From positions 1 through 64,000 of the IMG/VR virus record IMGVR_UViG_3300028840_003082: a stretch of DNA of 64,000 bases; one strand, written 5' to 3'. Shown piece by piece: positions 55,504 through 64,000 of this stretch. The notes under the pieces were generated by a model. That model did not search any database and had not been told where the DNA came from. It worked only from the letters and a program-made list of their open reading frames with translations. Positions within the stretch are counted from its first letter, which is position 1, and each line of letters starts with the position of its first letter. Source of the stretch: a virus. Position numbers and translations under genes: made by a program.

Positions 55504-57455
55504 TGGCTAATAAACCAGTAGAAATTAAAGGGGGATTCCCGGATGGGGCGTTGGCCGAAGCTGTATCGGTGGATACCAACACTACCTATTCGGATGATGA
55601 CTCAAAAATATTAGTAATTAAAAATAATGGGAGCGAAGTAGCCCATTTTAAGAAAGATGGTTCCCTTTCAAATGCTGCCGTGGTGACTGTCCTTCCCGGA
55701 GAGGGCGGAGCAGGTATTCAGGCAGCCATCAATACCGTACATGCTACAGGGGGTGGAATTGTACAGTTATTAGAGGGAACCTATAACGTTACTTCCAATA
55801 TTATTCCTACTTTAGGGGCAAGCAATATTGATATACGTGGGATGGGTGATTCTACCGTTCTTAAAGTATTCGGGGCTAGCGTTAGTTGTTTTAATTTTCA
55901 ACCCCTAAATGGTGGAAACTGGCCATTAAATAACCCAACCGCTGCAGATACTAGCATATATACTACTACCGCTTCTCATGCAGGGTCTACTTTAGAGGGA
56001 GAGTGGGTTATTTTATTCGGCACTGATTCAAGTGGAAATCCAGTTCGTGAATGGAACTTTGCAGCAGCCGATGGTAATCCCGCCACAGGTGAGATTCAAT
56101 TAGTGAATCCAGTTGTTACGACCATGACTTCTGTTACTTTGTATAGTGGGACTGGGAATATAAATAACTCATTTAGTAATATGAAAATTTTAGCGGATAC
56201 TGCTACATATCCATCTGCTATTACCAACGTAAACCCTATTAGACACCGTTATGAAAACATAAACTTTGTTGGAAATTTTGAACACGGTCTTCGCTTGGTA
56301 AGTCCTGGTTTTAGTAATGTTATTTCTCGCTGTCTAATGAATGATGTTGACAAAAACCCTATTCAATTAGTTAGTCAATTTCAGGTTATTATTGAAAAGT
56401 GTTGGATTAGAGATTGTGCTGCTTTAAACCTCGAAAATAGTCACGATGTTGATGTTGAAAAGTGCTTTATTATTGATAGTAGAGGTTCTGGTATTGATGC
56501 TACTGGTCTTAATCGTCGCTCTAAAATACGTGGTTGCAGCATTGTAAATCCTGCGGGGATTTTGATAGAAGCTGGCGATTTAGAATGTACTATTGCAGAC
56601 TGTCACTTTGTAGATGGAACTAATATATCTTGTAGTGCTGGTAAGCATATCGATATTGTCGGTAATATGTTCCTTCGCTGTACAAGCATGGTGAGTGGTC
56701 AGACCGCAGAATATATAACTGCAGTAGGGAATACTGGAAAAGAGATTTCAGGATCTGCCTTTGTTGGAGGCACAAATTATTTTGTAGTCAAAGGAAATAA
56801 TGTTGATCTTGGTGGCGATGCGTATGAAGGCTCTTGCGATTATTTAATTTTCGAGGGAAATACCATTCAAGGTGGTTTTAGAGGTGTTCGCCTTTTGGGC
56901 GATTATGCAATGGTTCAGGGAAATACCTTTATTGGAAATACACAAGATGTTACGGTTGTATCTGGTGTAGGTCATTATATTGGTCCTAACCAATTTGGTA
57001 CCACTAGAAATTTTGTAAATCAAGGCCAGGTAGATGTTGCTCAAGTAACCACTAAACGAGTTACTAAGGCATTCGATGAAACAGATTTTGCAGCGGCTGC
57101 TCTAACTAATGATATTGAAATATTCTCTCTTCCAGCTAAAGCAAGTTTAGTGGATATTTATGCAGAAGTTACACAGAGATTCTTGGGTGGTTCCATATCT
57201 TCATACACTATTTCGGTAGGAATTTCTGGGTCATTGACTAAGTATATGTTAGCAAATGATTGCTATACTGCAACGACTATGCATGAAGATTCTACTAAAA
57301 AAGGTACAGCTCTCACAACTACTGGAAATTCTAATGTTGAAAGCTCATCTGCGGCCACGAGTATTAGAGCACAAGCCACTAGTGTTGGAGATAATTTAGA
57401 TCAAGCAACTGGTGGTACAATTAAATTTTATATAACCTATAGAGACATAGTGTAA
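55503..57455 (+). CDS. Tail spike with right-handed beta-helix and C-terminal domain, 650 aa
   Basis: ATG 55503 in a TAATG overlap. The head (KILVIKNNGSEVAHFKKDGS) and beta-helix start (HATGGGIVQLLEGTYNVTSN) match the two preceding genes. Residues ~520-650 form a separate C-terminal domain (FDETDFAAAALTNDIEIFSL ... TIKFYITYRDIV) that may form the trimer or bind the receptor. Three spikes in tandem suggest a choice of hosts or capsule types. Confidence 0.78.
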   Translation: MANKPVEIKGGFPDGALAEAVSVDTNTTYSDDDSKILVIKNNGSEVAHFKKDGSLSNAAVVTVLPGEGGAGIQAAINTVHATGGGIVQLLEGTYNVTSNIIPTLGASNIDIRGMGDSTVLKVFGASVSCFNFQPLNGGNWPLNNPTAADTSIYTTTASHAGSTLEGEWVILFGTDSSGNPVREWNFAAADGNPATGEIQLVNPVVTTMTSVTLYSGTGNINNSFSNMKILADTATYPSAITNVNPIRHRYENINFVGNFEHGLRLVSPGFSNVISRCLMNDVDKNPIQLVSQFQVIIEKCWIRDCAALNLENSHDVDVEKCFIIDSRGSGIDATGLNRRSKIRGCSIVNPAGILIEAGDLECTIADCHFVDGTNISCSAGKHIDIVGNMFLRCTSMVSGQTAEYITAVGNTGKEISGSAFVGGTNYFVVKGNNVDLGGDAYEGSCDYLIFEGNTIQGGFRGVRLLGDYAMVQGNTFIGNTQDVTVVSGVGHYIGPNQFGTTRNFVNQGQVDVAQVTTKRVTKAFDETDFAAAALTNDIEIFSLPAKASLVDIYAEVTQRFLGGSISSYTISVGISGSLTKYMLANDCYTATTMHEDSTKKGTALTTTGNSNVESSSAATSIRAQATSVGDNLDQATGGTIKFYITYRDIV

Positions 57456-57466
57456 GGAGACACACG

Positions 57467-57760
57467 ATGGCTTTAGAAAAAACCTTAACCACTCCTGAGG
57501 CACAACCTAGTCTGACTAAGGTTCGGATGTATATTAAGGAAGTTAATCCAGATAAGAAACTCCTTAAAGTGGAACTTCACAAAGGTTTTCTAGATGAAAG
57601 TATCTTCAAAACTGTTAAAATTATTCCTGTATTTATTGTAAAGGACGAATATGATTCTGTAATGGATACTGAAGGTGCTACTGGCACAGCCGTAAGAGAG
57701 ACCTTAGCAGAAGCTATTTGGACTTGGTTACAGACAAACGGTCATATTGACGTACAATAA
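57467..57760 (+). CDS. Hypothetical protein, 97 aa
   Basis: ATG 57467 with AAGGAGA. A small alpha/beta protein (KVRMYIKEVNPDKKLLKVEL, IIPVFIVKDEYDSVMDTEGA, LAEAIWTWLQTNGHIDVQ). It lies between the spikes and the gpI-like protein. It may be a chaperone or connector for fibres. Family not recognised. Confidence 0.6.
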   Translation: MALEKTLTTPEAQPSLTKVRMYIKEVNPDKKLLKVELHKGFLDESIFKTVKIIPVFIVKDEYDSVMDTEGATGTAVRETLAEAIWTWLQTNGHIDVQ

Positions 57761-57773
57761 TAAGGAGTAGTTT

Positions 57774-59798
57774 ATGTCCGGTTGGGGAACAGGACCATGG
57801 GGCGGTGGACCCTGGGGCGGAGGAGTTTCTGACCTCAGTCTCGTAAGAGAATTTACTGCCCGAAATTCTAATCCAAATGAAATATCCTTGACATGGAAAA
57901 AACCTCTAGGTTTTCCCAGCGATCAGGAGATAGTAGTTGTTCGACGTAAAGATTCATTTCCTATGGAACTTTACAACGACGACCCTCTCTTTTCTGCTAA
58001 GGTAAACGTCTCTGGCTTCACAGATGTAGTTCAGGTGGAGATATTCCGGGGGTCGTTAATTCGAGGTAGTAACGGAGTGGGTACCGAAGGCAAGCTCACG
58101 GATGCTCTGATGTCTTTTCCTACTTCCCCTTCCCTAAAAGGACGGATATTAAGAGATTCTTATAGTAAAAACTACCGAATAATCAGTAATACAGCCACAG
58201 AGATTTTTATCGATGGGAATGACATCCCAGCAGACGGACAATATGTAGTTTTGGTTGATTTTCCAAACTCCAATGAAGCTGCTATTAGTGGCACCTCCAC
58301 ATCTGTAGGCTCTGGATTTTTAAGAGATACTAGTCAAAGTTTCGAGTTAGAGTCTCTCAGAGATCGTATACTGGTTGATCAGGCAGGTAACAGATTTGTT
58401 ATTATTAATAATACCTTAGACTATATCTCTGTTTCAGGAACTCCCGCGTCGGGGGACTATACCATTTTACAAGAGTTTGCCGACTTTGTTAGTCCCTCGG
58501 AGACAGTTAAAGGTCAGTTCAGTTACGTGGATATTTATGTTAATAGTACAGAAGCAGCAGCTCGTACAGGAACTGGTCTAGAGGATAGTCAATTCTATTA
58601 TTATACTGCTTTTACTCATAAAACTGGTGAAAATGTTGCTCAGTCTGTGTTCTCTACGTTCGGCACTGCAGACGCTACTCAAAGTGCTGCTTTGTCTACA
58701 TTTGATAGAGAGTTCAAAGAGATTCTTCTAAGATATTGGCCTAATGTGTTTAAATTAGGTGACCAGACTGGAGATTTCGAAGACTTGATGGCAGTATTCG
58801 GCTTCGGATTCAACGAGATATATGGTTTTGTTCATACATTTAATTTGACAAATCCTGACCGGATGTACCATACGATTCTACCAAGTTTTACAGAACAATT
58901 AGGTATATCAGTAAGGCAGGTGGGGATAGATACTAATCGACGTATTATTTCAGACCTTCTTCCTACACTTAAACAGAAGGGCTCTAAAGAAGGTATTGTA
59001 GATTTTATAAGAATTATAACTACTTGGGATTGCACTAATGGTACTAAGGATGCCAGCTCTATTGTAGATGATGCCCCAAACCTTAATTCTTTAAGATTCT
59101 ATAGTGACACTTTGGGGTCTGATAATACGCGGTTATTTGGTTTTCAACAGGCTTTTTTAAATGACCCTTTTGTTTCCTACACCTATACTTCAGGAACAGG
59201 TGTAATTCAATGGTCTGCTACAGTGGATTTATCCAACGTAGTTGTGGGAGACTTTTTCATTGACGGAGCAGGGTCGTTTTTCGATATTCTAGGAGTAGAC
59301 AATAGTTCAAATAATATAACTATCGACGTAGGCCAAACAGTAGATACGTCTTCAGGTGGGGATATATATAAGAAGACGCCTCTCACAGATGTGGGCACAT
59401 TCTTCGATACTTTACCCGGCATCATTATTCCTGGGTTCTTTACCTTTAGGGAATTTGTGGTAGAAGTTGAGGACATAGCCTTATTTGTTGGTGAGAGCAC
59501 AAATATAGAGCTTTTTGAAGATATTAGCCGGTTGACAGATTCTACGGCTAACTTCGGCGGTATTAATAATCTCGTAGGTAACTTCTTGATTCCTAAACAG
59601 GGTCAAGTTAATGATATCTTTGAGATTATTTCTAACACCGCAACTACGATTACAGTATCAGGGGTAGCTAGAGACCCAGAACCCGTAGGAGACTATGTAG
59701 TTCTTTCACCCCTGAATACAGCACGATTTAGGGTTATTTTATCTTTGATGCGTTCATTCGCACCATCCAATTCAAGAATGGGAATACAATTTACGTAA
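57774..59798 (+). CDS. Baseplate protein with gpI-like domain and Trp/Gly-rich N-terminus, 674 aa
   Basis: ATG 57774 with AAGGAGT. The first 18 residues are a Gly/Trp repeat (MSGWGTGPWGGGPWGGG). Residues ~20-300 are beta domains, several of the type GRILRDSYSKNYRIISNTAT. The middle (about 310-420) is P2 gpI-like: EILLRYWPNVFKLGDQTGDF, LPSFTEQLGISVRQVG, LLPTLKQKGSKEGIVDFIRI. The module VDLSNVVVGDFFIDGAG follows, and the C-terminus (FRVILSLMRSFAPSNSRMGI) ends the gpI part. It would link fibres to the baseplate rim. Confidence 0.75.
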   Translation: MSGWGTGPWGGGPWGGGVSDLSLVREFTARNSNPNEISLTWKKPLGFPSDQEIVVVRRKDSFPMELYNDDPLFSAKVNVSGFTDVVQVEIFRGSLIRGSNGVGTEGKLTDALMSFPTSPSLKGRILRDSYSKNYRIISNTATEIFIDGNDIPADGQYVVLVDFPNSNEAAISGTSTSVGSGFLRDTSQSFELESLRDRILVDQAGNRFVIINNTLDYISVSGTPASGDYTILQEFADFVSPSETVKGQFSYVDIYVNSTEAAARTGTGLEDSQFYYYTAFTHKTGENVAQSVFSTFGTADATQSAALSTFDREFKEILLRYWPNVFKLGDQTGDFEDLMAVFGFGFNEIYGFVHTFNLTNPDRMYHTILPSFTEQLGISVRQVGIDTNRRIISDLLPTLKQKGSKEGIVDFIRIITTWDCTNGTKDASSIVDDAPNLNSLRFYSDTLGSDNTRLFGFQQAFLNDPFVSYTYTSGTGVIQWSATVDLSNVVVGDFFIDGAGSFFDILGVDNSSNNITIDVGQTVDTSSGGDIYKKTPLTDVGTFFDTLPGIIIPGFFTFREFVVEVEDIALFVGESTNIELFEDISRLTDSTANFGGINNLVGNFLIPKQGQVNDIFEIISNTATTITVSGVARDPEPVGDYVVLSPLNTARFRVILSLMRSFAPSNSRMGIQFT

Positions 59799-59813
59799 GT
59801 AGGAGATTAATCG

Positions 59814-62800
59814 ATGGCTCTGCCTACCAATACATTTAGACCACTGAGGTATTTTCGGAGCAAATTTCGGGAAGGTAAATACTTACTCGCTGCTGAAGCT
59901 ACCGATATACAATTAGAGACTTTTGAGGATCTTAGGCGGTTTATTCTAAATACCTACGGCGATGTTGCTGTTGGTCCCGCCTTTAGACCCGACCAGATAT
60001 CTACGACTGAAATTCGACTTCGCCCCGGTGAAGCGTGGGACGGAGGAGTTCCGTTTCAGCTTAAATCAGGTACCGACGCTAGAGTTGTAGCTGGAGTTTT
60101 ACCCACTGGGGTAACTTTAGTTGACACTTCGGCTGGAGCTTTGGACACTGGAGGTAAAAGTCTAGACCTGTCCGGAGGGCTCACAGACGGTTCTTATTCC
60201 GTTGTTATGGAAGCTTATGAAGAGATTGTTAAAGAAGCTGGTGCTGGAGCAGTAGACGGCTTTCTGGAAGGCGTAAACGTTGGGGAAGGTACTCAACATA
60301 AGTTTAGGTTAGTCTATAAGGTTAATGTGGTCGAAACCTCGGACTTAACTCAAACTCCTACCTACCCTCTATCTGGAGCAGGTATTGATTATCATTACGT
60401 AAATGAAATTAATCTTACTCCTTCGGCTTCTGAAAATTACCTGGTTTCATCCATCGATATTACACCAGACGTTAATGGAGCTGATAGGCGGATTGTTCTT
60501 AATAACTCCGCAAGCAATATCCCATTCTCAGTAGATGCCGAGGATTTCATCTTCGGTACGTTAGAAGACTCTGATGGAAATCTCTTTACAATTACAAGTA
60601 TTTCCACGAGTGATGGTGGTGCGACGGTCACTATGTTGTTGGACCGCGAGGTGGACATCAACACCAACGTACCTAAAGCTGGCCTCCCAGTAATAACCAA
60701 TGGCGTTGATTATAAGATTAAGAAGAGAGACTTCTTTGTAACAGACGCAACTGGAGTTCCGGAAGGCAAACGATTCTTTAGAGTGGCAGACTTTACCTTT
60801 GCTACTGGGGCTCTTACAGGCCTCACAGACCTTAGAACCGTAACTGAAATTAACAGTTTTGGGACTGACCCTAATGCTAGACTCTCCGGTGGTGGAGAGA
60901 TTTCTTGGAGCCTGGTTACTAACGCCTTGACTCATAGTCAGGATTTTGACATAAGTCTGCCTGGATTAGCCTATTTGGGCAGCGTTCCAACTCCTCCAGG
61001 AAGTATTACTCTAGCCAGTGATGGAGATGTGGCTTATATTCTACTGGATAGGGAAGCCACTGCCGATTACAGTGCTACAGCTACAGTGGTTCCTAAAGCA
61101 GATGTACCTAGTAGCGTAGATGTCTACGTTGTGGCTGAGCGTAGAGGAAGTCGAGTATACTTCCCTCACAATGGTTCTATTGGAGATGGAGAAACGGGTA
61201 TTTTGGGAGCGTTCGGAGCAGCCTTTAATAAAGACTTGTCTCTGGACCTATTAACTGACGCCATTACGGAAAACCAGGTAGACGAGGTCTTCGCAGAGAC
61301 CTTTGATACTCAGAACTACGTAGATTCTGGGGCTACTATCGGTATGAATTTTGAGCCGTTTCTCAAGAGGTACGTGTCTACGACCTCTGCTAGATTTGTA
61401 GATTATGATGCTGACGTGCTTCCAGCAGCCGACCCGCAAGACCCATGGACCAAGGTGGGGGCTCAGGTAGAAGCTGTTGCAGCAGGCATCCTAACACTTA
61501 CAGATAGCTCCATAGGCGACCAAATCGCTTATACTCGCACTGAGTCAAACCTAGTACCAGATTCTCAAAATGTGGGCAAAATGAGAGCCAGGATTACCGC
61601 TGAAGGTGGTACTGGTAACCCATTTACCTATGAGGTGAGAGATGGAACTAGTGGAAAACATTTTGGATTTGCCCTAAGTACTACCGCAGTTGACCTAATT
61701 GATGGCTCTGGAGCTTCCTTGGCTACTTACGCTTTGGACGGTACTCTATTCCATACCTATGAACTTCAAAAAATAGGTCAGTTAGCAGTTCAGTTATGGG
61801 TCGATGGTGAGCTCGTAGCAACTCAAGATTATTCAAGTATTTCCACAGGTTCTGGTGGAAGTAGTGATATTGCTTGGGGAACTACAGTTACAGCTACGGC
61901 TACAGTTGAGTTAGATTGGGTAATTTTCAATATCTATCAGTCCATTCTTCAGACTGTAGATATCTTTAAAACCGTAAGCGTGTTCTATCCTGGCGATACC
62001 GTTCCAGCTTCTGATCCAGACAATCCCTGGACAGTACAAGATGGTGGAGGAGGCATCTCCGAAGCGACATCGGGTGGTAGACTAACTATTACCGATAATA
62101 TAGGAACGAACCGAATCGCTTACGAGCGGTCAGAGGCTAAATTAGCCCGTCATGGTAATCTTGAAGTTGAAATGAGAGTAGAGATTGAGACCGGCGGATT
62201 ATCTAGTTTTGATACCTTTGGCCTGCGTTTTGCGGATGGAGCTAAAGACATCGCAGCCTACATTAGAGATGTTGCTGGACAGTTAAAGGTGGGTCTCTAT
62301 GATGGTTCTAGCGTAGTCCTGAGAAGCTCTGAAATCGACCTTAATAATGACGAAGAGTATGTTATTAAGATCGTTAAGACTAGAGATGAAGAATGCGCTT
62401 TATATGTGGACGGAGTTCTCCGAGACCAGGCTTCCTATGATTCCTTCAAGGACATAACCACAGATAAGAAGATTTATTTTGGTGGATTCACTGTTGCTTC
62501 CCAGTATGTGGCTAATATTGATTGGGTTCAATATGCTCTTCCTGGAGATGGTAGTCTAGCCAAAACCCCAGTGATTGAGTTGCTGGCTTCTATCAGTGGA
62601 GATGACCCTGCCTACTCAGTGTTTCTAAGTACTGATGGAGGTACAACCTGGTTTGAGGCTCCCGAACGAGAGTTCATAGAAATTGCGGATAAGACTAAAT
62701 CGGGCGCAAGTCTTATAGCTAGAATAGCTCTCTCAACCATTAGTTCTACCCTGACAGATTTTGGTGTCTACTATAATAGAACCGACTTAGCTCAGGTAGA

Positions 62801-63098
62801 AGCTCTAGATGTTGGGCAGATTATCTATCGAAAAGTAGTTAGTAATTCTAGCCCCATTCCAACTGGAGCCACATATATTGAAGTTTCTGGTTCAGGTACC
62901 AGAGCTTTAGATGATGGCGCTACTGCTGGACAAATGCTAATCCTTACGGGAGAAACTGGAGGTGGTACTGCTATCACTATCCAGGCAGCAGGAACTAATG
63001 TTCAAATGCCGTCTGATGTTACTTTAAATGAATATGATTCCATTGGGTTTATTTGGAATGGAACCTACTGGGTTGAACTTCATAGATCTAATAATTAA
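59814..63098 (+). CDS. Tail fibre with two tandem lectin-like domains, 1094 aa
   Basis: ATG 59814 with TAGGAGA. The N-terminal 340 residues attach to the baseplate (RYFRSKFREGKYLLAAEATD onward). Residues ~530-715 and ~720-915 are two related beta-sandwich units that each start D-P-x-x-PW-T and contain G-x-LT-x-x-D...IAY-x-RxE, like concanavalin/LamG-type sugar-binding domains. The C-terminal ~180 residues form another beta domain ending IGFIWNGTYWVELHRSNN. Probably a receptor-binding fibre. Confidence 0.75.
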   Translation: MALPTNTFRPLRYFRSKFREGKYLLAAEATDIQLETFEDLRRFILNTYGDVAVGPAFRPDQISTTEIRLRPGEAWDGGVPFQLKSGTDARVVAGVLPTGVTLVDTSAGALDTGGKSLDLSGGLTDGSYSVVMEAYEEIVKEAGAGAVDGFLEGVNVGEGTQHKFRLVYKVNVVETSDLTQTPTYPLSGAGIDYHYVNEINLTPSASENYLVSSIDITPDVNGADRRIVLNNSASNIPFSVDAEDFIFGTLEDSDGNLFTITSISTSDGGATVTMLLDREVDINTNVPKAGLPVITNGVDYKIKKRDFFVTDATGVPEGKRFFRVADFTFATGALTGLTDLRTVTEINSFGTDPNARLSGGGEISWSLVTNALTHSQDFDISLPGLAYLGSVPTPPGSITLASDGDVAYILLDREATADYSATATVVPKADVPSSVDVYVVAERRGSRVYFPHNGSIGDGETGILGAFGAAFNKDLSLDLLTDAITENQVDEVFAETFDTQNYVDSGATIGMNFEPFLKRYVSTTSARFVDYDADVLPAADPQDPWTKVGAQVEAVAAGILTLTDSSIGDQIAYTRTESNLVPDSQNVGKMRARITAEGGTGNPFTYEVRDGTSGKHFGFALSTTAVDLIDGSGASLATYALDGTLFHTYELQKIGQLAVQLWVDGELVATQDYSSISTGSGGSSDIAWGTTVTATATVELDWVIFNIYQSILQTVDIFKTVSVFYPGDTVPASDPDNPWTVQDGGGGISEATSGGRLTITDNIGTNRIAYERSEAKLARHGNLEVEMRVEIETGGLSSFDTFGLRFADGAKDIAAYIRDVAGQLKVGLYDGSSVVLRSSEIDLNNDEEYVIKIVKTRDEECALYVDGVLRDQASYDSFKDITTDKKIYFGGFTVASQYVANIDWVQYALPGDGSLAKTPVIELLASISGDDPAYSVFLSTDGGTTWFEAPEREFIEIADKTKSGASLIARIALSTISSTLTDFGVYYNRTDLAQVEALDVGQIIYRKVVSNSSPIPTGATYIEVSGSGTRALDDGATAGQMLILTGETGGGTAITIQAAGTNVQMPSDVTLNEYDSIGFIWNGTYWVELHRSNN

Positions 63099-63109
63099 GA
63101 GGGCTTAAT

Positions 63110-64000
63110 ATGGCAATTGTTAAAGGTTCGGGGCAAAATTTCAGTAAAAAGCCCACTAATATTGGCATTCCGGTTGTCACTCAGCCCAAGGAATTGATTA
63201 CTGCTTTGGCATTAACCGGCAACGGAGATATGGACGAAAATACTCCAGAAACTCTATACTTTCACGTATTTGGAGGAGTGCCTGGAGACATACGTCTATA
63301 TATCTATGGGGAAGAATTTAGTCCTTTCCACTATTCCGAGTTACCTCAGCATAATCATGGGCCGGGAAGTTACCAATCAAGTAACGTAAACTCGGGGTCA
63401 ACCACGCATGCTCATGGAAATACTTTTTCCATTAATAACACTAACCTGTCTCATGGTCATAGTTACTCTATGGGATCAGACAGTCACAGACATAGAGTTT
63501 GGTCTATTCCCAACACCCCCACTGCTTTAGGTGTTCTTTTAAGTAGTGGTAGTCAGGGATGGTATGATGCTGCTCCTGGTAATGGTCATCAGTTGTTAGA
63601 AAATGATAGTCACTCTCATAGTTTGACTATTTACAATAACTTAGGGAACCATAGTCATGGTATTAGCGGTGGGATAACCAACAATAGTATTAATAGTCAC
63701 CAACATGCTGTAAGTAGTGGTAGTTCTTCCAACACTGGTTTGGTTGGACCAGCAGCCTTAAACACAGTAGCCGTCAAAGACTATTTTGATGATTTGCAGA
63801 TTGAGGTGGATGGTGTAGACCGTACAGCTACTCTTAAAACTCAAGCAGGCGTAGCTAAATTTGGTGACGGTACGGCTGGACATTCTATAGTGACCACAGG
63901 TATCGAGTTACAACTAGGTTCATTTATTTCCACTCCGGGACAACATAAGATTGTATTTAGTCTTGGTGGTTCTCAGAATGGTGGTAAATTGAGGTATAAT
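63110..64000 (+). CDS. Tail fibre/needle protein with HxH repeats, 3' end outside window
   Basis: ATG 63110 with AGAGGG; 297 codons are visible and no stop is reached. Residues ~83-210 contain seven His-x-His motifs (HNH, HAH, HGH, HRH, HSH, HSH, HQH) spaced by Ser/Asn/Gly/Thr stretches. In T4 gp37 a trimeric needle binds a row of iron ions through HxH motifs, and gp12 binds zinc in a similar way, so a metal-stabilised fibre tip is likely. A beta domain follows (VDGVDRTATLKTQ, QHKIVFSLGG). Confidence 0.8.
   Translation, partial: MAIVKGSGQNFSKKPTNIGIPVVTQPKELITALALTGNGDMDENTPETLYFHVFGGVPGDIRLYIYGEEFSPFHYSELPQHNHGPGSYQSSNVNSGSTTHAHGNTFSINNTNLSHGHSYSMGSDSHRHRVWSIPNTPTALGVLLSSGSQGWYDAAPGNGHQLLENDSHSHSLTIYNNLGNHSHGISGGITNNSINSHQHAVSSGSSSNTGLVGPAALNTVAVKDYFDDLQIEVDGVDRTATLKTQAGVAKFGDGTAGHSIVTTGIELQLGSFISTPGQHKIVFSLGGSQNGGKLRYN

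Noticed and set aside
1-64000. CRISPR arrays, rRNA, insertion sequences, integrase or attachment sites
   Set aside because: I saw no regularly spaced repeats, conserved RNA genes, transposase motifs or recombinase signatures while reading both strands.

Overview
The window is part of the genome of a large double-stranded DNA tailed phage (Caudoviricetes) with a contractile tail. The evidence is one collinear set of virion genes: terminase, portal, scaffold, major capsid protein, contractile sheath, tail tube, frameshifted tail chaperone, tape measure, baseplate hub/spike/wedge proteins (gp53-, gp27-, gp5-, gp25-, gp6/J- and gpI-like) and a long run of beta-helix spikes and fibres. Genes are tightly packed, many overlap by 4 nt, Shine-Dalgarno sequences are clear and GTG/TTG starts are common, so the host is a bacterium. 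The sequence does not identify the host. No tRNA, CRISPR array, insertion sequence, integrase or replication gene is visible. Both ends cut through genes, so the genome is larger than this window.

Layout. (1) 1-6492, minus strand: about two dozen overlapping small genes, probably early or host-takeover functions. They include a pyrimidine-dimer-glycosylase-like protein, several zinc-ribbon proteins and eight members of a paralogous family of roughly 60-120 aa proteins. Most family members start with a [FY]xxGDxV strand, and all end in a basic tail of the form I/V-x-x-M-K/R-x-x-K. (2) 6493-6805: strand-switch region with two back-to-back promoters that share one palindromic -35 hexamer, plus 17-bp dyad repeats. 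(3) 6806-10033: accessory island with an ArdC-like antirestriction protein, a GP88-family protein, a zinc-ribbon protein, two tiny minus-strand genes and an HNH nuclease. (4) 10034-11165: 1.1 kb AT-rich non-coding stretch with more copies of the 17-bp repeat. (5) 11166-13809: plus-strand array with seven more members of the M-K tail family. (6) 13842-15121: leader, structured RNA-like segments and small genes. (7) 15114-31206: DNA packaging and head genes, including a row of beta-rich proteins that may decorate the capsid. (8) 31206-64000: neck, tail, baseplate, spikes and fibres.

Genes in regions 7-8 act together in virion assembly. Terminase fills a procapsid built from portal, scaffold and capsid protein. 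Neck proteins join it to a sheath and tube whose length is set by the tape measure with the help of the frameshifted chaperone. The baseplate wedge and hub carry a needle spike and a set of receptor-binding or depolymerising fibres.

The least-described feature is the two-sided array of M-K tail proteins, in which the conserved C-terminal codons also supply the Shine-Dalgarno sequence of the next gene. An 18-bp promoter element present three times, seven 17-bp dyad repeats, a -1 slippery site in the tail chaperone, three tail tube paralogues and structured intergenic RNAs are also worth following up.
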